DNA of 64,000 bases. It comes from Gerris lacustris (Eukaryota > Arthropoda > Insecta > Hemiptera > Gerridae). The notes under the pieces were generated by a model that saw only the letters and a list, made by a program, of their open reading frames with translations, was not told where the DNA came from and made no database searches. Below are positions 46,468-57,699 of the stretch, one piece after another. How positions within the stretch are numbered: the first letter of the stretch is position 1; each line of letters opens with the position of its first letter. A program made the position numbers and the translations under genes. Location: the NCBI GenBank assembly GCA_951217055.1, contig OX578282.1, positions 16,121,877-16,185,876 of the forward strand, given 5' to 3'.

Positions 46468-46872
46468 TCCTAGAGCAGCGGTTCCCAAACTGTGGTACGC
46501 AGGATCGTGTCCAGTGGTATGCGCCGCATAAATATTTGTGATTGGTAGGAGTGTACTCATCCCTTATATACGTATAAACCAAGTATAGAAACAGACTGTC
46601 CTGCATTGAGGATTATTTGCGTTTAAAACTCAACCCCATCACACCACACACACATTGTTTGTTTGAGCCAATTATTGCAAGCACAACCATCCCATTAACC
46701 TGTCTAACCGCATTGTTTATTCGGACTTATTCTTTCATTATGTTCTTTATGAATGATTTTTTTTTTTTAATTCAATTTTTATTAATATTGCATGTTCTAT
46801 TCATGTTATTTGATGTTCTAATTTTATGTTCTTTTATATTTTTATTTATTTTATTTTATTTTTTTTTTTTAA

Positions 46873-47300
46873 ATAAAATTATAATTATCATTAATTACAG
46901 GAGACATACAGAGAAAAAAAGACCCCAGCACCGGGACTTGAACCACGGGCCTCCTATATATCCGTTACAGGCGCTCTGACCAACTGAGCTATACTGAAGA
47001 ATGATATTCTCTGTCGTTACCGATACCAAGTCCCGAATCCAAGCTTTCAATCTTTTCTACAGTCTAGCAAGCCAATATTCACGGCAATAGAACTAGACCG
47101 AGAATTAACGCTTATAATTATAAAGTACTCAATTAGTACCAGTACCTAGTTCAATCAATTAGAAATTCAAATTTTTTCAAACTCCAGTGCCGGGATCCCG
47201 GCGCTGGAATGTATTTTTCTCTCTATGTCTCCCGTGGTTAATGATAATTATAATTTGATTAAAATTTAATCTTTCCGTAGTAAGAATACTACCTAAAACT
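46873..47300. mobile_element. Inverted element with tRNA-like arms, copy 2
   Basis: The left arm AATTATAATTATCATTAATT with CAGCACCGGGACTTGAACCA faces the inverted right arm CCCGGCGCTGGAATGTATTT. It shares the spacer motif AAGTCCCGAATCCAAGCTTT with copy 1. A box: AGCTCAGTTGGTCAGAGC on the minus strand. Confidence 0.75.
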
Positions 47301-47593
47301 TATTTATTTTATTTTTTTTAAATAAAAGAAAGTACAATTTTTATTGAGTCCTTTTTCATTTAAAAATCATCCCTAAACACCTACTCTCTATCAGTACTCT
47401 GGTTTTGTACAACTTAAATAATTTATTGCATTAAAAAAAAATGTGATATGCTTACCTCTTTTGTATTAAAGAATAGCCCTACGTTTTTGAACCTTTAAAT
47501 CTAAAAATTTTTCTGGGGGAAGGCCCTCGGACCCCCTTTCTTCTGTAATAAAAGCCCTGGTTGTTCCTGTATTAACATCAGTGGTACATGAAA

Positions 47594-47696
47594 GACCCCT
47601 TTCACACGGTGCGGGCCCGTGTAAAAAGGAACTGCGGCACGAGCCCGCGTGTTAGATGCGGGTCCGGGCCCGCCCCCGCACCGTGTGAAAGAGTCC
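47594..47696. mobile_element. Small palindromic MITE
   Basis: CCTTTCACACGGTGCGGGCC faces GCACCGTGTGAAAGAGTCC, with a very GC-rich interior. It is nested in the hAT element at 46476. Confidence 0.75.
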
Positions 47697-47745
47697 TTAA
47701 GTGGTACGCCACAAAAAAAAAAGTTTGGGAACCCCTGTCCTAGAG

Positions 47746-47890
47746 GACCAAATAGTAATCAAAACGGTTTAATGTTTCATAATTTCACACCTTAAGATCC
47801 ATCTACTATATCAATTAGACAAATGTTTACTGATTTTCTCCACTTCATGGATTCAATGCCCATAAACATATCCATGATTCATTGTTTTTC
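47746..47890. repeat. Family W, right part
   Basis: CCATCTACTATATCAATTAG and ACATATCCATGATTCA match 17.8 kb. It continues the copy broken by the hAT element. Confidence 0.7.
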
Positions 47891-47934
47891 TAAAGACAGA
47901 AATCAGGGAACATTTTTGGTTCTGTGTCGGTCGT

Positions 47935-48145
47935 TTGCGTAATTTTTGCGAACCAACTTATCTTAAAAACTGCCCCTCCGATTTTAATTTTGTATGGTAA
48001 GTCATAAATAGCTCATTGTTGTTCCCATATAAGTTTCAACCTTCTGCGCCAATTCGATTCTGTTCAGTATGCGCACAAACATACATTTATTTTCACCTAT
48101 ATCTTCAAAAGTACTCGCATGATTGTTATGAAATTTGGATAGTTT
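47935..48145 (-). repeat. Family Y copy, part 1 (continues at 48846-48885)
   Basis: Contains TTTCAACCTTCTGCGCC and ATACATTTATTTTCACC, inverses of the 2.4-kb copy. GTGTGCCACACTAATTGGCA at 48855 is its other end, separated by a SINE. Confidence 0.65.
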
Positions 48146-48339
48146 GTCGAGAGTAGACCACAGATAATTGCAACCTAATTAATTGCAACCGTCTATGCTC
48201 TTTAACTTTTGCTTAATTGATACTTTAATTCATATAATCAAAACAATTTTGACCATAAAAAAAAAAATGGAAAACATTAAATTAATTAGAAAATAGTGGC
48301 TTGTAAAAGCATAAAATCAATTAAGTACGTGATAGAATG

Positions 48340-48838
48340 CGAGGAGTAGTAGTAGTAGTCTAGTACTTCCTACTAGAACGACGAACAAAAGTCGGTAGGA
48401 CGAACCACTTGTTCGAATCTTGCAATTAGGCCATCACTTAGGCCCTTTTTACGCCTATTATGTGGTGGAGAGTTCCAGCTACTTCACACATCATACATTT
48501 GTACATTGTACCGCCGAAGCGAGTATGGTGTGGTCATTAGTAAGCTATATAAGCGTGCGTCAAAGCGTGGGGGAAGAGTCCCCATAAAGGGTGTCCCTCG
48601 CCCTGCTCCTTCCTCGAACCATTGATACAAATTACATCATCATGACACGGATCGGACCCACATCAGAGAGTGGGGGAAGAGTCCCCATAAAGGGTGTCCC
48701 TCGCCCTGCACCGTCTGCGATTCATTGATTCAATTCAGAGTATCATGGCATGGGATCGAACCCACCACCTCGAGTTGCCTCGACTTATTGATAGCTGAGC
48801 GAGCGCCTTAAGACGCTCGGCTACCCTGGCTCCCCTAG
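48340..48838 (-). mobile_element. tRNA-derived SINE with an internally duplicated module
   Basis: On the minus strand, GGTAGCCGAGCGTCTTAAGG (A box region, Leu/Ser-like) and GGTTCGATCCC (B box) are followed by two copies of GGGCGAGGGACACCCTTTAT..GGGGACTCTTCCCCC about 116 bp apart. It is inserted in a family Y copy. Confidence 0.78.
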
Positions 48839-49286
48839 GATGCGAGGAAGTTGTGTGCCACACTAATTGGCAGTCTATTTTAGTATATTTGATCTTTCTT
48901 AGGAACCTCACACTAAAATCTTTTTTGACAATTTTAAGTTACTGAGGGGCTAAAGGCATGCAATTCGAAGTCAGCTTTACGTATGTTGATGAATTTCTGA
49001 TATCAAACTTGTAATTATTAGCTTAAATTGATCAACAAGGTGTTTTTTAAAATTTTACGGTGATTTAATGAAGATGACCATCAACTTTTTTTTTTAAATT
49101 TAGCTTATTTTTATTTGAAATTTTAAGTCATGATAGTTAAAATTTGTTATATTTATGTATAAAATTGGTTAATGGGAATTTAATTTAGGCATAAATATAA
49201 TATAATAGTCATATTATACAAGTCGCTTGGAAGGGAAAATCGCTGAAATTTGAGAGGCATTAGAGAATTAAGTACATTTTTACTTT

Positions 49287-49640
49287 CTCTTGTATATAGT
49301 ATATGTAGAGAGAAAGTGTTGTGATGGCATGAAAATTTGATTTTCAGATTTTAAGGTCCTCTGAATCCATAAAAGTGTTTTTTTGTTTTAAGAAAAAAAA
49401 ATTCTAGTCTGCGCCTAAACTATTGGGCTGATTTTGATGAAATTTCAGAAAAGTCATGCCCTAAGGTGGTCTAAGGTCTAAGAAAGAATTTTGCTAAAAA
49501 ATTTGGGAATGCTAACCCCCCAAAATGGTTACGGCTATTTGCATTAAAAAATTCTAAAATTTAGTCTATTTAAATCCGAATCTAAGCATATAAAATATTT
49601 TTCCATAAAAATAATTTAGTTTCCGAGAAATTTATGAAAA
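49287..49640 (+). repeat. Family X copy
   Basis: AGAGAAAGTGTTGTGATGGC and TTAAGGTCCTCTGAATCC match 23257-23330. The left end forms a hairpin (CTTTCTCTTGTATA..ATGTAGAGAGAAAG). Confidence 0.65.
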
Positions 49641-49649
49641 TAAATTGAA

Positions 49650-51100
49650 TTTAGCTGAAAATCAACCACTTGTTGGAACACTTTTAAGTATGTTTTACAA
49701 TAAATAAATTAAAATATTATTGGATATTCCCCCCCCCCCCCTTCAATTTCCTATCTATGACTAAACTCTTTATGCCCACTATTTATGTATATTAAATATT
49801 TGAAAGTTAGTCATAGCGATTTTGTTTCTTTTGGGCAGTACTAGAGATGCTAAGAGGCCTCTTCAACCAGGCCCTCAATACATTACTTTCATTCTTTTCG
49901 TATTTAAGGTTTAATATGATTAATTAAAAGATATACTTAGCTTTACATTGATTAAAATGATTATAACTTATATGAGGTTAGATTATTACATTCTTAACGC
50001 ATATTTCGTGTATCTTATTTAATTGTAAAATGCCAGGCACTGTATATAAATCGTTAATTTCGTTGTTGTTGCCATGTACTTCCTGTTAGATTTTACAATT
50101 AACAATATTCAAATATTGGTAATTTGAATTTTTGAGGTTGAGTGAAGCTTAATAGAATTTTCGCTAGAGCGCATGTCACGCGTTTTATCAGCAGATATCT
50201 TTTTTCCGCGATTTGTTTTGACGTCTGCGTTCATTATCATTTATATTTTGCTTCCATTGGTTTTTCTCTGCTATTTCTACGCTTTTATTGTCTGTTTACT
50301 TCAACTTTTGTCGGATTTTATTCTGTAAGTTAACTATTGAATTATTATTTATTTAATGATCATAGTTTTCAATTTGTTCCATATGACTTTACTGGTGTGG
50401 AAAGTACCGGCTTTTTCTATTACCCTCTTCTATTTATAGATATGAATGTTATTACTATCTTTAAATCGTATGTTAATTAATAGTATTGTAGACACTGATG
50501 ACTGTCTGTGTGTTTTTAAAGCAAAAGTGTAAATGAGACGTGTTTATATCTTATTTTATTGACACCAGCTTACAAAAACTGTCACTGCTTCTTTGAGAAA
50601 TGCACCTACAATAGCGAAGTGGCAAATATGTTGAAAAATGATGCAACTTTTAAGCTTTAAAATGAAGTAAAAGTTTTCCAGTAAAATGTGTCTTACTGTA
50701 TAGTTTTAAAAATTATGGAGACCTTACTTTCGGGATTACCATCTTAGGTGCTTACATTTAGCATTGGATGTTCAACTGGCAGAGTTGTGTTGTAGGGATG
50801 TGGTTGAAGGCATCGAATACCATTACAGTTGATCAGAAGGTTTACATTTCTTTTCAAGTTTTAGGAATTTGATGGATTGTTCAACTAGCCAAGAAAGGAT
50901 ATTACACTTGATTTATTTCAATATATACAAATTACATCAGGCTTTTCTTTGAACAATAAGGAGGTGCTTTAATATTATATTGACCTGGCCCTATTTAACT
51001 GTTATTAACTTAAGTAGGAAACCAACATATAACCTAATAAATTATAACTCGGAGAAAAATTAATTTTTCAGAACAAGATAAGGTTTTAATATAAGTACAT
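49650..51100. other. No gene seen
   Basis: AT-rich with a C run near 49732. The frame at 50142 is not protein-like in composition. Confidence 0.4.
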
Positions 51101-51105
51101 TACGC

Positions 51106-51225
51106 GTCTAGTGCAGAAAGTAGCATTTTGCATGTGAGTGTGGAGTTTGCACCCGAGCGATAGCGAGGGTAGTAAAACAGCATGCAAAATGCCGTTTTCG
51201 CCCGAGTTGCGTACCATACTTTATC
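51106..51225. repeat. Short palindromic repeat with CCCGAGCGATAGCGAGGGT
   Basis: GCATTTTGCATG and CATGCAAAATGC are inverted, around a GC-rich centre. It resembles other GAGCGAAGC-type hairpins at 25.2 and 63.2 kb only in style. Confidence 0.45.
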
Positions 51226-51973
51226 TACGATTGTTAGATTTAAATAATAAATTAAGAAAAAAATAAACTTGCTGTATGCAAGTTCGTATTTCTCTTTTGA
51301 TAATGATGACATTAATTCATTAGTTGTATTTTGTGCCGAATTAATTGTTTCGGGAGGCGTATCCTCATATTTATCATAATCATACTCATTGATTTTCACA
51401 AAAAACTTAATATAAGCAGTTACTTTTATTAAACAAACAGCAAATTAGTTTTGTCTAATGTAAACAAACTCACTAATCGTGCGTAAAGGTGAAGAATTCT
51501 TTTTTTTTACCATCCTAGGGCGGTAAAAAAGAGGAATTCTTCAGAATTATGAGACGCACATGCGCAATGAATACAAGTACGTAAAGAGTCACTTTCTATG
51601 CATCTAAACAGAGATACAATGTTTATATTTCGAAACAATCGTAGATAAAATTATATGTATATAGGAATCACATGGGGTATATTCTAAACTCATAAGACAC
51701 AGTACAAAAATAATACTAATAAGGGGTGCTATGAATCACTAACTAGGTCCACCAAGACCAAGAGGTATAGACGTAAGTAAAGTGTCTGGCAAGACCAACT
51801 TAAACAGTTCACTGCGTTTGTAAACCTTTGGTTGATTTAGCAGTGGACTGGAGTGGTTGCGACCTCTTCGACTGTAACCAAAATGCGGTTAGTTAACAAT
51901 AATATTACCTCCTATGATGGTGGTGGAATTTTAAAACGTGTTTTATCTCTTTTCTTTAAATTTTTTTTTAAAC

Positions 51974-52093
51974 ATGGACCTTTATCAATGTGAACAGTAC
52001 GGTGCATTGCTTAAGGAGGAAGATGCTTCTAAAAATCTCAGAATTTCCAGTAGAGGTAAAAAGGAAAGGAATGATCGCTATATACAAATTTAA
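51974..52093 (+). CDS. Short coding-like ORF of 39 codons
   Basis: After a T-rich tract, ATG opens MDLYQCEQYGALLKEEDA followed by a basic Ser/Arg/Lys end, RISSRGKKERNDRYIQI. A possible donor (GAG|GTAAAA) lies inside. The composition is protein-like and unlike its AT-rich surroundings. I do not recognise a family. It could be a first coding exon, a pseudogene piece or chance. Confidence 0.25.
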   Translation: MDLYQCEQYGALLKEEDASKNLRISSRGKKERNDRYIQI

Positions 52094-52099
52094 CCTACA

Positions 52100-53850
52100 G
52101 GTGTGTTGCTACAATAGTTTATGAACTTGATTAATCACAATAGCTTTACTCTCCTATATATTTGTTATCTTTGACTTATTTCTATCTCACACCAAACTAC
52201 AGCCTAACCTATAACCTCTCTTTGTTTATACCGCTGATACCAACCGGTTTCATTCGGAAACATGATTATTTCATGACACTAACAAAAACCAACCTCCGAA
52301 TGACCTGTTAGTGATTCCAAACACTCCCAAAGTAATGCATATACACCCAGGCTTAGCTGTAAGCAGAATTAGCATATTCCTCCATCACCTGATAACAATG
52401 TATAATAATTGACATTGGTTATCAAGTCAGGTCTGATAGGTTCCGATAATTCTAACTTTCTCATTTTGTTATAGCCTCCTCGTGATAATTTAATTTGCTC
52501 TAATACCATATTGCTTGTTACATTAATTATAATTTTACTTAAAAGTCTTTGATTTTTGTTTCATAAAAAATGTAGAATTGTTATTTATATACTTACGTAA
52601 GTAAAATAATAAATAAAAATTGGGGAACTTAATGTTGATGAAGTTGATTATATTATATTGAACATATATGAACTTTAATTATTCAATATTTTAGTGAAAC
52701 ATCCAATTTCTTTATTTATTGGCTATCGACATACATATCCAAGTAAATGCTGTCGTGGCATAACAATGTGAAGAAATCTATTAATCTTTTTTTTAAAAAA
52801 AAAATACAATAGTGTTATATTTCTATTCTTTCGTCACCGGAAGAGCTAGAAAAAGCTTTAGCAATGTCCATATCATATGTTGAAAAAACATAGTCAACTG
52901 AGTCATTGGACAGAAACTTCCCCAAATAATTTGGTTTAATTCTTCTTCCTATTCAAATTTCTTTGTTATGTAAGGGCCAGGAGTAGGTAAGAAATTGCTT
53001 ACTTGAAGTTCTGATCTTTATCTAGTATATAGCAAAAGTAAAATTATGGGCATTATAAGAGTAATATAACCTAAGCCTCTAAGTAAAGAGGAGCTTTAAA
53101 GCATTTGCCAAGGGAATTGACCTCAAATGGTGTGGAGTGGTACGAGAGTATAGTTAAAAAAAAAAATCAGTGAGGTGTCACCTAGCAGTTACGTTAACTA
53201 CTTAGTAATATGTACCATAAAGCACTATTTGAGATATAGACAGACTGGTAGTAGTATTTAAAATGTCCCCTTTAAAAATGGGACACAATTAAATTAAAAA
53301 TGACACGCTGTCTATAACCGGAATCCAGTGGGGATGCCGGTTGTAGCCAGTGCGACATTTTCTTCTATCGGCCATTACATGATGCTGGAGATGCCAGCAT
53401 TTCCATCCAGTGAAAGGTTTGTTAGTATTAAATGTAGAGCATTTTATTTCACCACAATTGGGTTAGAAAATGATGAGTATAAAATTATTATTCAGTTTAT
53501 AAAATGAGTGAAATTAGTTTAAAATAATGAGCTATCATTAAAAGCTGGCAATTTTAACAGAACATTTTACAATGTTTAGATTTTACATTCTGCTCACTGA
53601 ACTCAGGCAATACTCAAATGCCGACCAGCAGAATGAACTTACTCTTTTACCTCAGTTATTGTGTCTTTCGCCAACAAAGATTGAGCTTTTTTTAAACGTG
53701 TCCACTAATATTTAGCTACTTTGTGACAATATTTAACTTTTATTCCATTTCACACCTTAGTGAATTGCATCACTCTGTATTTGCATAAAGTATATGTATA
53801 ATTAGAAAAACATGTGATATGGTAGAGCAAAAATTATAATTTATGAGTAA
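52100..53850. other. No gene seen
   Basis: Intergenic, downstream of the RSRC2 stop. No repeats with clear ends were recognised. Confidence 0.4.
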
Positions 53851-53852
53851 GG

Positions 53853-53858
53853 TTTATT
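53853..53858 (-). terminator. Candidate poly(A) signal of RSRC2
   Basis: TTTATT on the + strand gives AATAAA on the minus strand, about 217 bp after the stop codon. In AT-rich DNA this is suggestive only. Confidence 0.35.
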
Positions 53859-54074
53859 AGTGTGTTGACAGTGCAGAAAAGTAAAAAAAAGATAGTTCAG
53901 GATTTTAAAATCCAATACTTTTCCGTGCTGTTAACTCACTAAAAAATATTTGGCAATCTGTAGTAGGCTTATATTAAAAAAACTTTTTTTTTTTAAATAA
54001 AAGGTAACCTATATTTAAGAATAATTACAGTAAATTTGCTTGTTTTACATTTAAATTTAAAACAGTGAGGATTA

Positions 54075-55313
54075 TTAGGAAGGGTAGTGGTGTGGATGAG
54101 ATGAGAAGCCAAGTCCCACACCTCTCTGTGTATGAGTGGCTTGTCTTGCAGCCTCATATTGTATTTCCATGGAAGAAAACAGCTCTTGCTGGCGTTTAAT
54201 TAAATCCTGTCCTTTATTTTCTTCTGCGGTAGCAGCCGAAGTTCCGTCTTCCTTTATACCCATAAGTCGTTTAAATTTAGCTGTCATCTTCCCATCTTGA
54301 TCTTGAGAAAAAGTGGCTCCCTGCCAATTAGACGATTTGGATGTACCTTCTTCTGCATTTTTACTACCCCACAACAGTTTTCTCTTGGCAATCTGCTGAG
54401 CGTATTTATTCGGGTTGACTGAGAGCCTGTTATAATAAGGCGGGATAGCAGGTTGAGCTTCTTCTGTAGGTGCTGGTCTAAGCTCTATCCCGAGTTTCTC
54501 AAGAGTATCTAATGTCCGATAAGCTCTCGGAGGACTGTTTCTTCTTGATCTTCGTGGACTACTATGCCTCCTGTCTTTCCTTCTTCTTGAGCTGCTTTTA
54601 TATTTACCCTTAGATCTACTTCTACTACGCCTATAACGGCTTCTAGAACTACTGTGACTTCTCCTACGTCTATCTCTACTTTTTGAACGACTTCTGCTAC
54701 GTGACCTGCTTCTCCTACTTCTAGACTCGCTTCTACCCCTTGATCCACTTCTCCTACCTCTGGACCTACTCCTATCCCTAGAATCACTCCTTCTTCCTCT
54801 AGAGCTACTTCTTCTTCCCCTAGAACTACTTCTTCTACCTCGAGAACCACTTCTCCTTCCCCTTGAACTGCTTCTCTTATCTCTTGAATCACTCCTTCTC
54901 CCACTTGATCTACTTCTCCTTTCATAAGACCTGCTACGTCCACTTCTAGAACCACTCCGCCTGTCCCTAGAAGTTCTCCCCTCATTGAGCTTAACTAATC
55001 TCTCACTGCATTTAGCCCGACCTGATGTCTCTCCGAATTTCTGACCTGACTCTTCCTTATGTTTCGACTCACTCTCTTTCGATTTGCTAACATTTTTGTA
55101 ATCTTTCGGTTCCACTATTTCCCCTGTAATTTGAACATCGTCTGAATGGTCTGATAAGCTAGGCTCACATGGTTGTTCGTAAGATTTCTTCGGAAATTCT
55201 GAGGAGATTATATAAGTTTTCGTTGGCTTACCATCTTCATCGGAATCGGTGTCAGTTGACATATCGCTGTCTGAAAAATTCACCAGCCTTGGCATATCCG
55301 AACCTCTGTTCAT
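54075..55313 (-). CDS. RSRC2: RSRC2-like arginine/serine-rich protein
   Basis: A single exon encodes 412 residues from ATG at 55313, in a good context (CACCATGA). The open frame continues 20 codons upstream, but a TTTTAG acceptor at 55346-55347 shows this is intron plus 5' UTR. The N-terminus is acidic and Ser-rich (NFSDSDMSTDTDSDEDG). The middle, about residues 110-260, is an RS domain with many SRGRRS-type repeats. The C-terminus carries the conserved RSRC2 domain: PPYYNRLSVNPNKYA, KRKLLWGSK, KFKRLMGIKEDG and QYEAARQATHTQRGVGLGF. Human RSRC2 has a similar length and the same ending (THTQRGMGLGF). RS proteins usually act in nuclear speckles in RNA processing; a direct role here is inferred. 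It is convergent with the exchanger gene, about 27 kb away. Confidence 0.93.
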   Translation of the reverse strand: MNRGSDMPRLVNFSDSDMSTDTDSDEDGKPTKTYIISSEFPKKSYEQPCEPSLSDHSDDVQITGEIVEPKDYKNVSKSKESESKHKEESGQKFGETSGRAKCSERLVKLNEGRTSRDRRSGSRSGRSRSYERRSRSSGRRSDSRDKRSSSRGRRSGSRGRRSSSRGRRSSSRGRRSDSRDRSRSRGRRSGSRGRSESRSRRSRSRSRSRSKSRDRRRRSHSSSRSRYRRSRSRSKGKYKSSSRRRKDRRHSSPRRSRRNSPPRAYRTLDTLEKLGIELRPAPTEEAQPAIPPYYNRLSVNPNKYAQQIAKRKLLWGSKNAEEGTSKSSNWQGATFSQDQDGKMTAKFKRLMGIKEDGTSAATAEENKGQDLIKRQQELFSSMEIQYEAARQATHTQRGVGLGFSSHPHHYPS

Positions 55314-55345
55314 GGTGAGATTTTTTAATGTGCTCTTTCTTAAAC
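55314..55345 (-). other. 5' UTR part of the RSRC2 coding exon and its splice acceptor
   Basis: On the minus strand, TTTTGGTTTTAG is followed by a short untranslated stretch and the ATG. This implies at least one 5' exon at higher coordinates. Confidence 0.7.
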
Positions 55346-55349
55346 CTAA

Positions 55350-55975
55350 AACCAAAATTATCTCAATTAACAATATAAAGTAATAAAAGAGCCTTAGTTT
55401 GTTTTAGCACAAACAGTTTTATATAAAAACATGTTAAATACAATTTAAACAAAAATGTACCTATCTCTTTTTATCTGAAAACAAAAACAAAACAATGGGA
55501 AAAGAAAACTAAATTATTAAGTGACAAAAGGGAAATAAAAACGGTCGAAGAAGGTTTGAAGCGTAAAACTGTGTACTTTCTGTTCTTCGGATAACCCATC
55601 TTGATATTGTAAAGAATACCTGGTCCATATCGTTTTAGATGAAGGATGAATCCATATCATTTTCTGGCATAAATGAAAATATGAGTCAGTATCAAAGAAA
55701 TATAAAAGCAACATTATTAATTTTATTGGAAGTAAATAAATAACAGTAAGTTAATTTACAAAATACTAAAAAAATATAATATTTGCGATAAATAACTTAG
55801 TTAAGATAATAATATAAAGCAAGATATGAAATAAAATACTCAGTTATGTGTGACTTATAGTCAGAATAAAAAATAGCTTTAATTTATTTACTTCCATAGT
55901 ATTATTTGACAAAGCTCTAAAGTTTTTACTAGCTAAAATGAATCATATTAAATACTGATAGTTTACTCTATAAAA
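55350..55975. other. Probable RSRC2 intron
   Basis: AT-rich sequence upstream of the RSRC2 acceptor. No coding exon was recognised. Confidence 0.4.
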
Positions 55976-56502
55976 GGTACGGCCACAGTGCACACTGATT
56001 CCAAACTCAGAAAATAAGCGTGAGAATTAAACAGTGTAGTTAAAGTAGGGTGGCCATAGTGGAAGCAGGCAACTGGTTGCGTGACAGGGTTCGGAGTCAG
56101 ACACTTTACCGGAATATTTAGATCATTCATGTTTCAGATTCTGACTGCTACCAGCACACATGGACATTAATGTAACTACAACTAATTTTATTGTGGTTTT
56201 TAGTTGTTTATGAAACCTTTTTTTAATATTAATATGAAGAATAAAAACACTTATCAAGTTAGTAGAATGTCTCCACTTCCATACAATATTAGGACATGCC
56301 CTGTTCCCTATAATTTGTTAACTCCTATGCTTATTTGATAAGTCTGTGTTTATGACTGCGAGTATATCTGCCTGCCTCCACTGTGGCCTCTATTGCTTTC
56401 CTCAAGCTGACTTCAGACTCTGAAAACAGGCTTGTGACCCATCACATGCCTGTTTTCAGAGTCTGAACCTGATTCATAACCAGTGTGGACTCTGGACATA
56501 CC
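55976..56502. mobile_element. Candidate MITE with diverged inverted ends
   Basis: GGTACGGCCACAGTGCACAC faces the inverse GGTATGTCCAGAGTCCACAC. An inner palindrome (CAGACTCTGAAAACAGGC twice in opposite sense) lies at 56410-56470. TSD not seen. Confidence 0.6.
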
Positions 56503-56608
56503 CCATTGTTAAGAAAAGAAGGATTTTGTGACACTCAGGTTGAGAAGAGGGGGAAAAACAAAACCACTAGGTGGTTATTCTGAGGTTATCCTGTCACTGG
56601 ATAACTTG

Positions 56609-56726
56609 TTGCCTACTTGGCAACACCATTTGTTGTCTAGTTGGCAACACCATTTGTTGTCTAGTTGGCAACACCATTTGTTGCCTAGTTGGCAACACCA
56701 TTTGTTGCCTAGTTGGCAGCAAATGG
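56609..56726. repeat. 24-bp minisatellite
   Basis: Five units of TTGCCTAGTTGGCAACACCA+TTTG, each with an internal GCC..GGC palindrome. Confidence 0.95.
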
Positions 56727-57330
56727 TAATTTAGTTTGCCTGGCTGGTCCAACCTTCAAGCCGTCGAACTCTAATAGGCTCCCCACCCCAATTTAGAAAA
56801 TTCCGCAATGTAAGCTGAAGCCTTCTTTTCTTAACAATATTGTAATGTGAACAAATTTAATTTGATCAAACTGCAAAGCTTGTACATTCCCATTCAATAC
56901 ATGGTTAATTCTTTGCCACATAGATTTTTCTTAATTATTTAATAGTTATAGCGGAACCTCTATCATTAAAAAAATAAAAATAAATAAAGCAAACTTATTT
57001 TTATTATTCTAATAGGTAGTTGTAAATATTAAGTTCAAAGTTTAAAAAAGTAGAGCTGTGTCCAATAATATAGAGTTTTATAGATAAGCCGAGGACATCC
57101 TAGATGCAAAAATTGTTTATTCAGATTGTAATTCTCAGCAATGTTTAAAAATAATAATAATAATAACAATTGAGTTAAAGCTTGCTATGATATATTTAAT
57201 GTTCAAAACATCCACGACAATCGCAATGCACCAAATATAAAGTAGATATTCCACTTTGTTTTAACATTTTTGATGATTACTTAGATATAATCAATGGTAT
57301 ATAAAGTTACATTATTGATGCTAAATTTAA

Positions 57331-57691
57331 CGCATTCAATGAGTCTTACAATTCTTGAAAGTATCTCTATGGCGGGTTAAAATAATACCAAATGAGATTT
57401 CACGATTTAAAAGTTAAGCTGAGCGAAAGCTTTGAAATATATAAAGAAGTTTAACAACATGGACTTTAATTCCAAACGCCTTCACTCTTTTCGTTAAAAG
57501 TTAAGCTTTTAAAAAAAATTAGTTGTTGGGATCCACTGTGGATACAAAAGCTAGCTAGCTGGCAGACCCTTGTAAGAGGGTTCTACTCGAGTAAAAGAGC
57601 AGCGGAATGCCAGAACGGTGTCCTTAGATCCAACCACCAGCAGCCTTAGAAATGGCATGGAACCACAGTGGATCCAAACACGTTCAATGGG
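57331..57691. mobile_element. piggyBac-type MITE with TTAA target site
   Basis: CGCATTCAATGAG and CGTTCAATGGG each abut TTAA (57327-57330, 57692-57695). GGATCCACTGTGGATAC and CACAGTGGATCC blocks match the copy at 9859. Confidence 0.75.
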
Positions 57692-57699
57692 TTAAACTA

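Larger units (their letters stand above)
46476..47737. mobile_element. hAT-type element carrying later insertions
   Basis: The ends are CAGCGGTTCCCAAACTGTGG and AGTTTGGGAACCCCTG, with an exact TCCTAGAG duplication (46468-46475, 47738-47745). Terminal GTGGTACGC blocks are mirrored. It contains the tRNA-armed element and a small palindromic MITE but no transposase. Confidence 0.9.

Noticed and set aside
46617..46979. 120-codon open frame
   Set aside because: Low-complexity Phe/Leu-rich reading of T tracts inside the hAT element.
46911..46995. Possible tRNA gene (minus strand)
   Set aside because: Same family as the 36.8-kb copy, with a mutated head and no acceptor stem.
54509..54985. 158-codon open frame on the minus strand
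   Set aside because: It is a shifted reading of the RSRC2 RS-domain repeats (Gly/Glu/Val-rich), not a separate protein.
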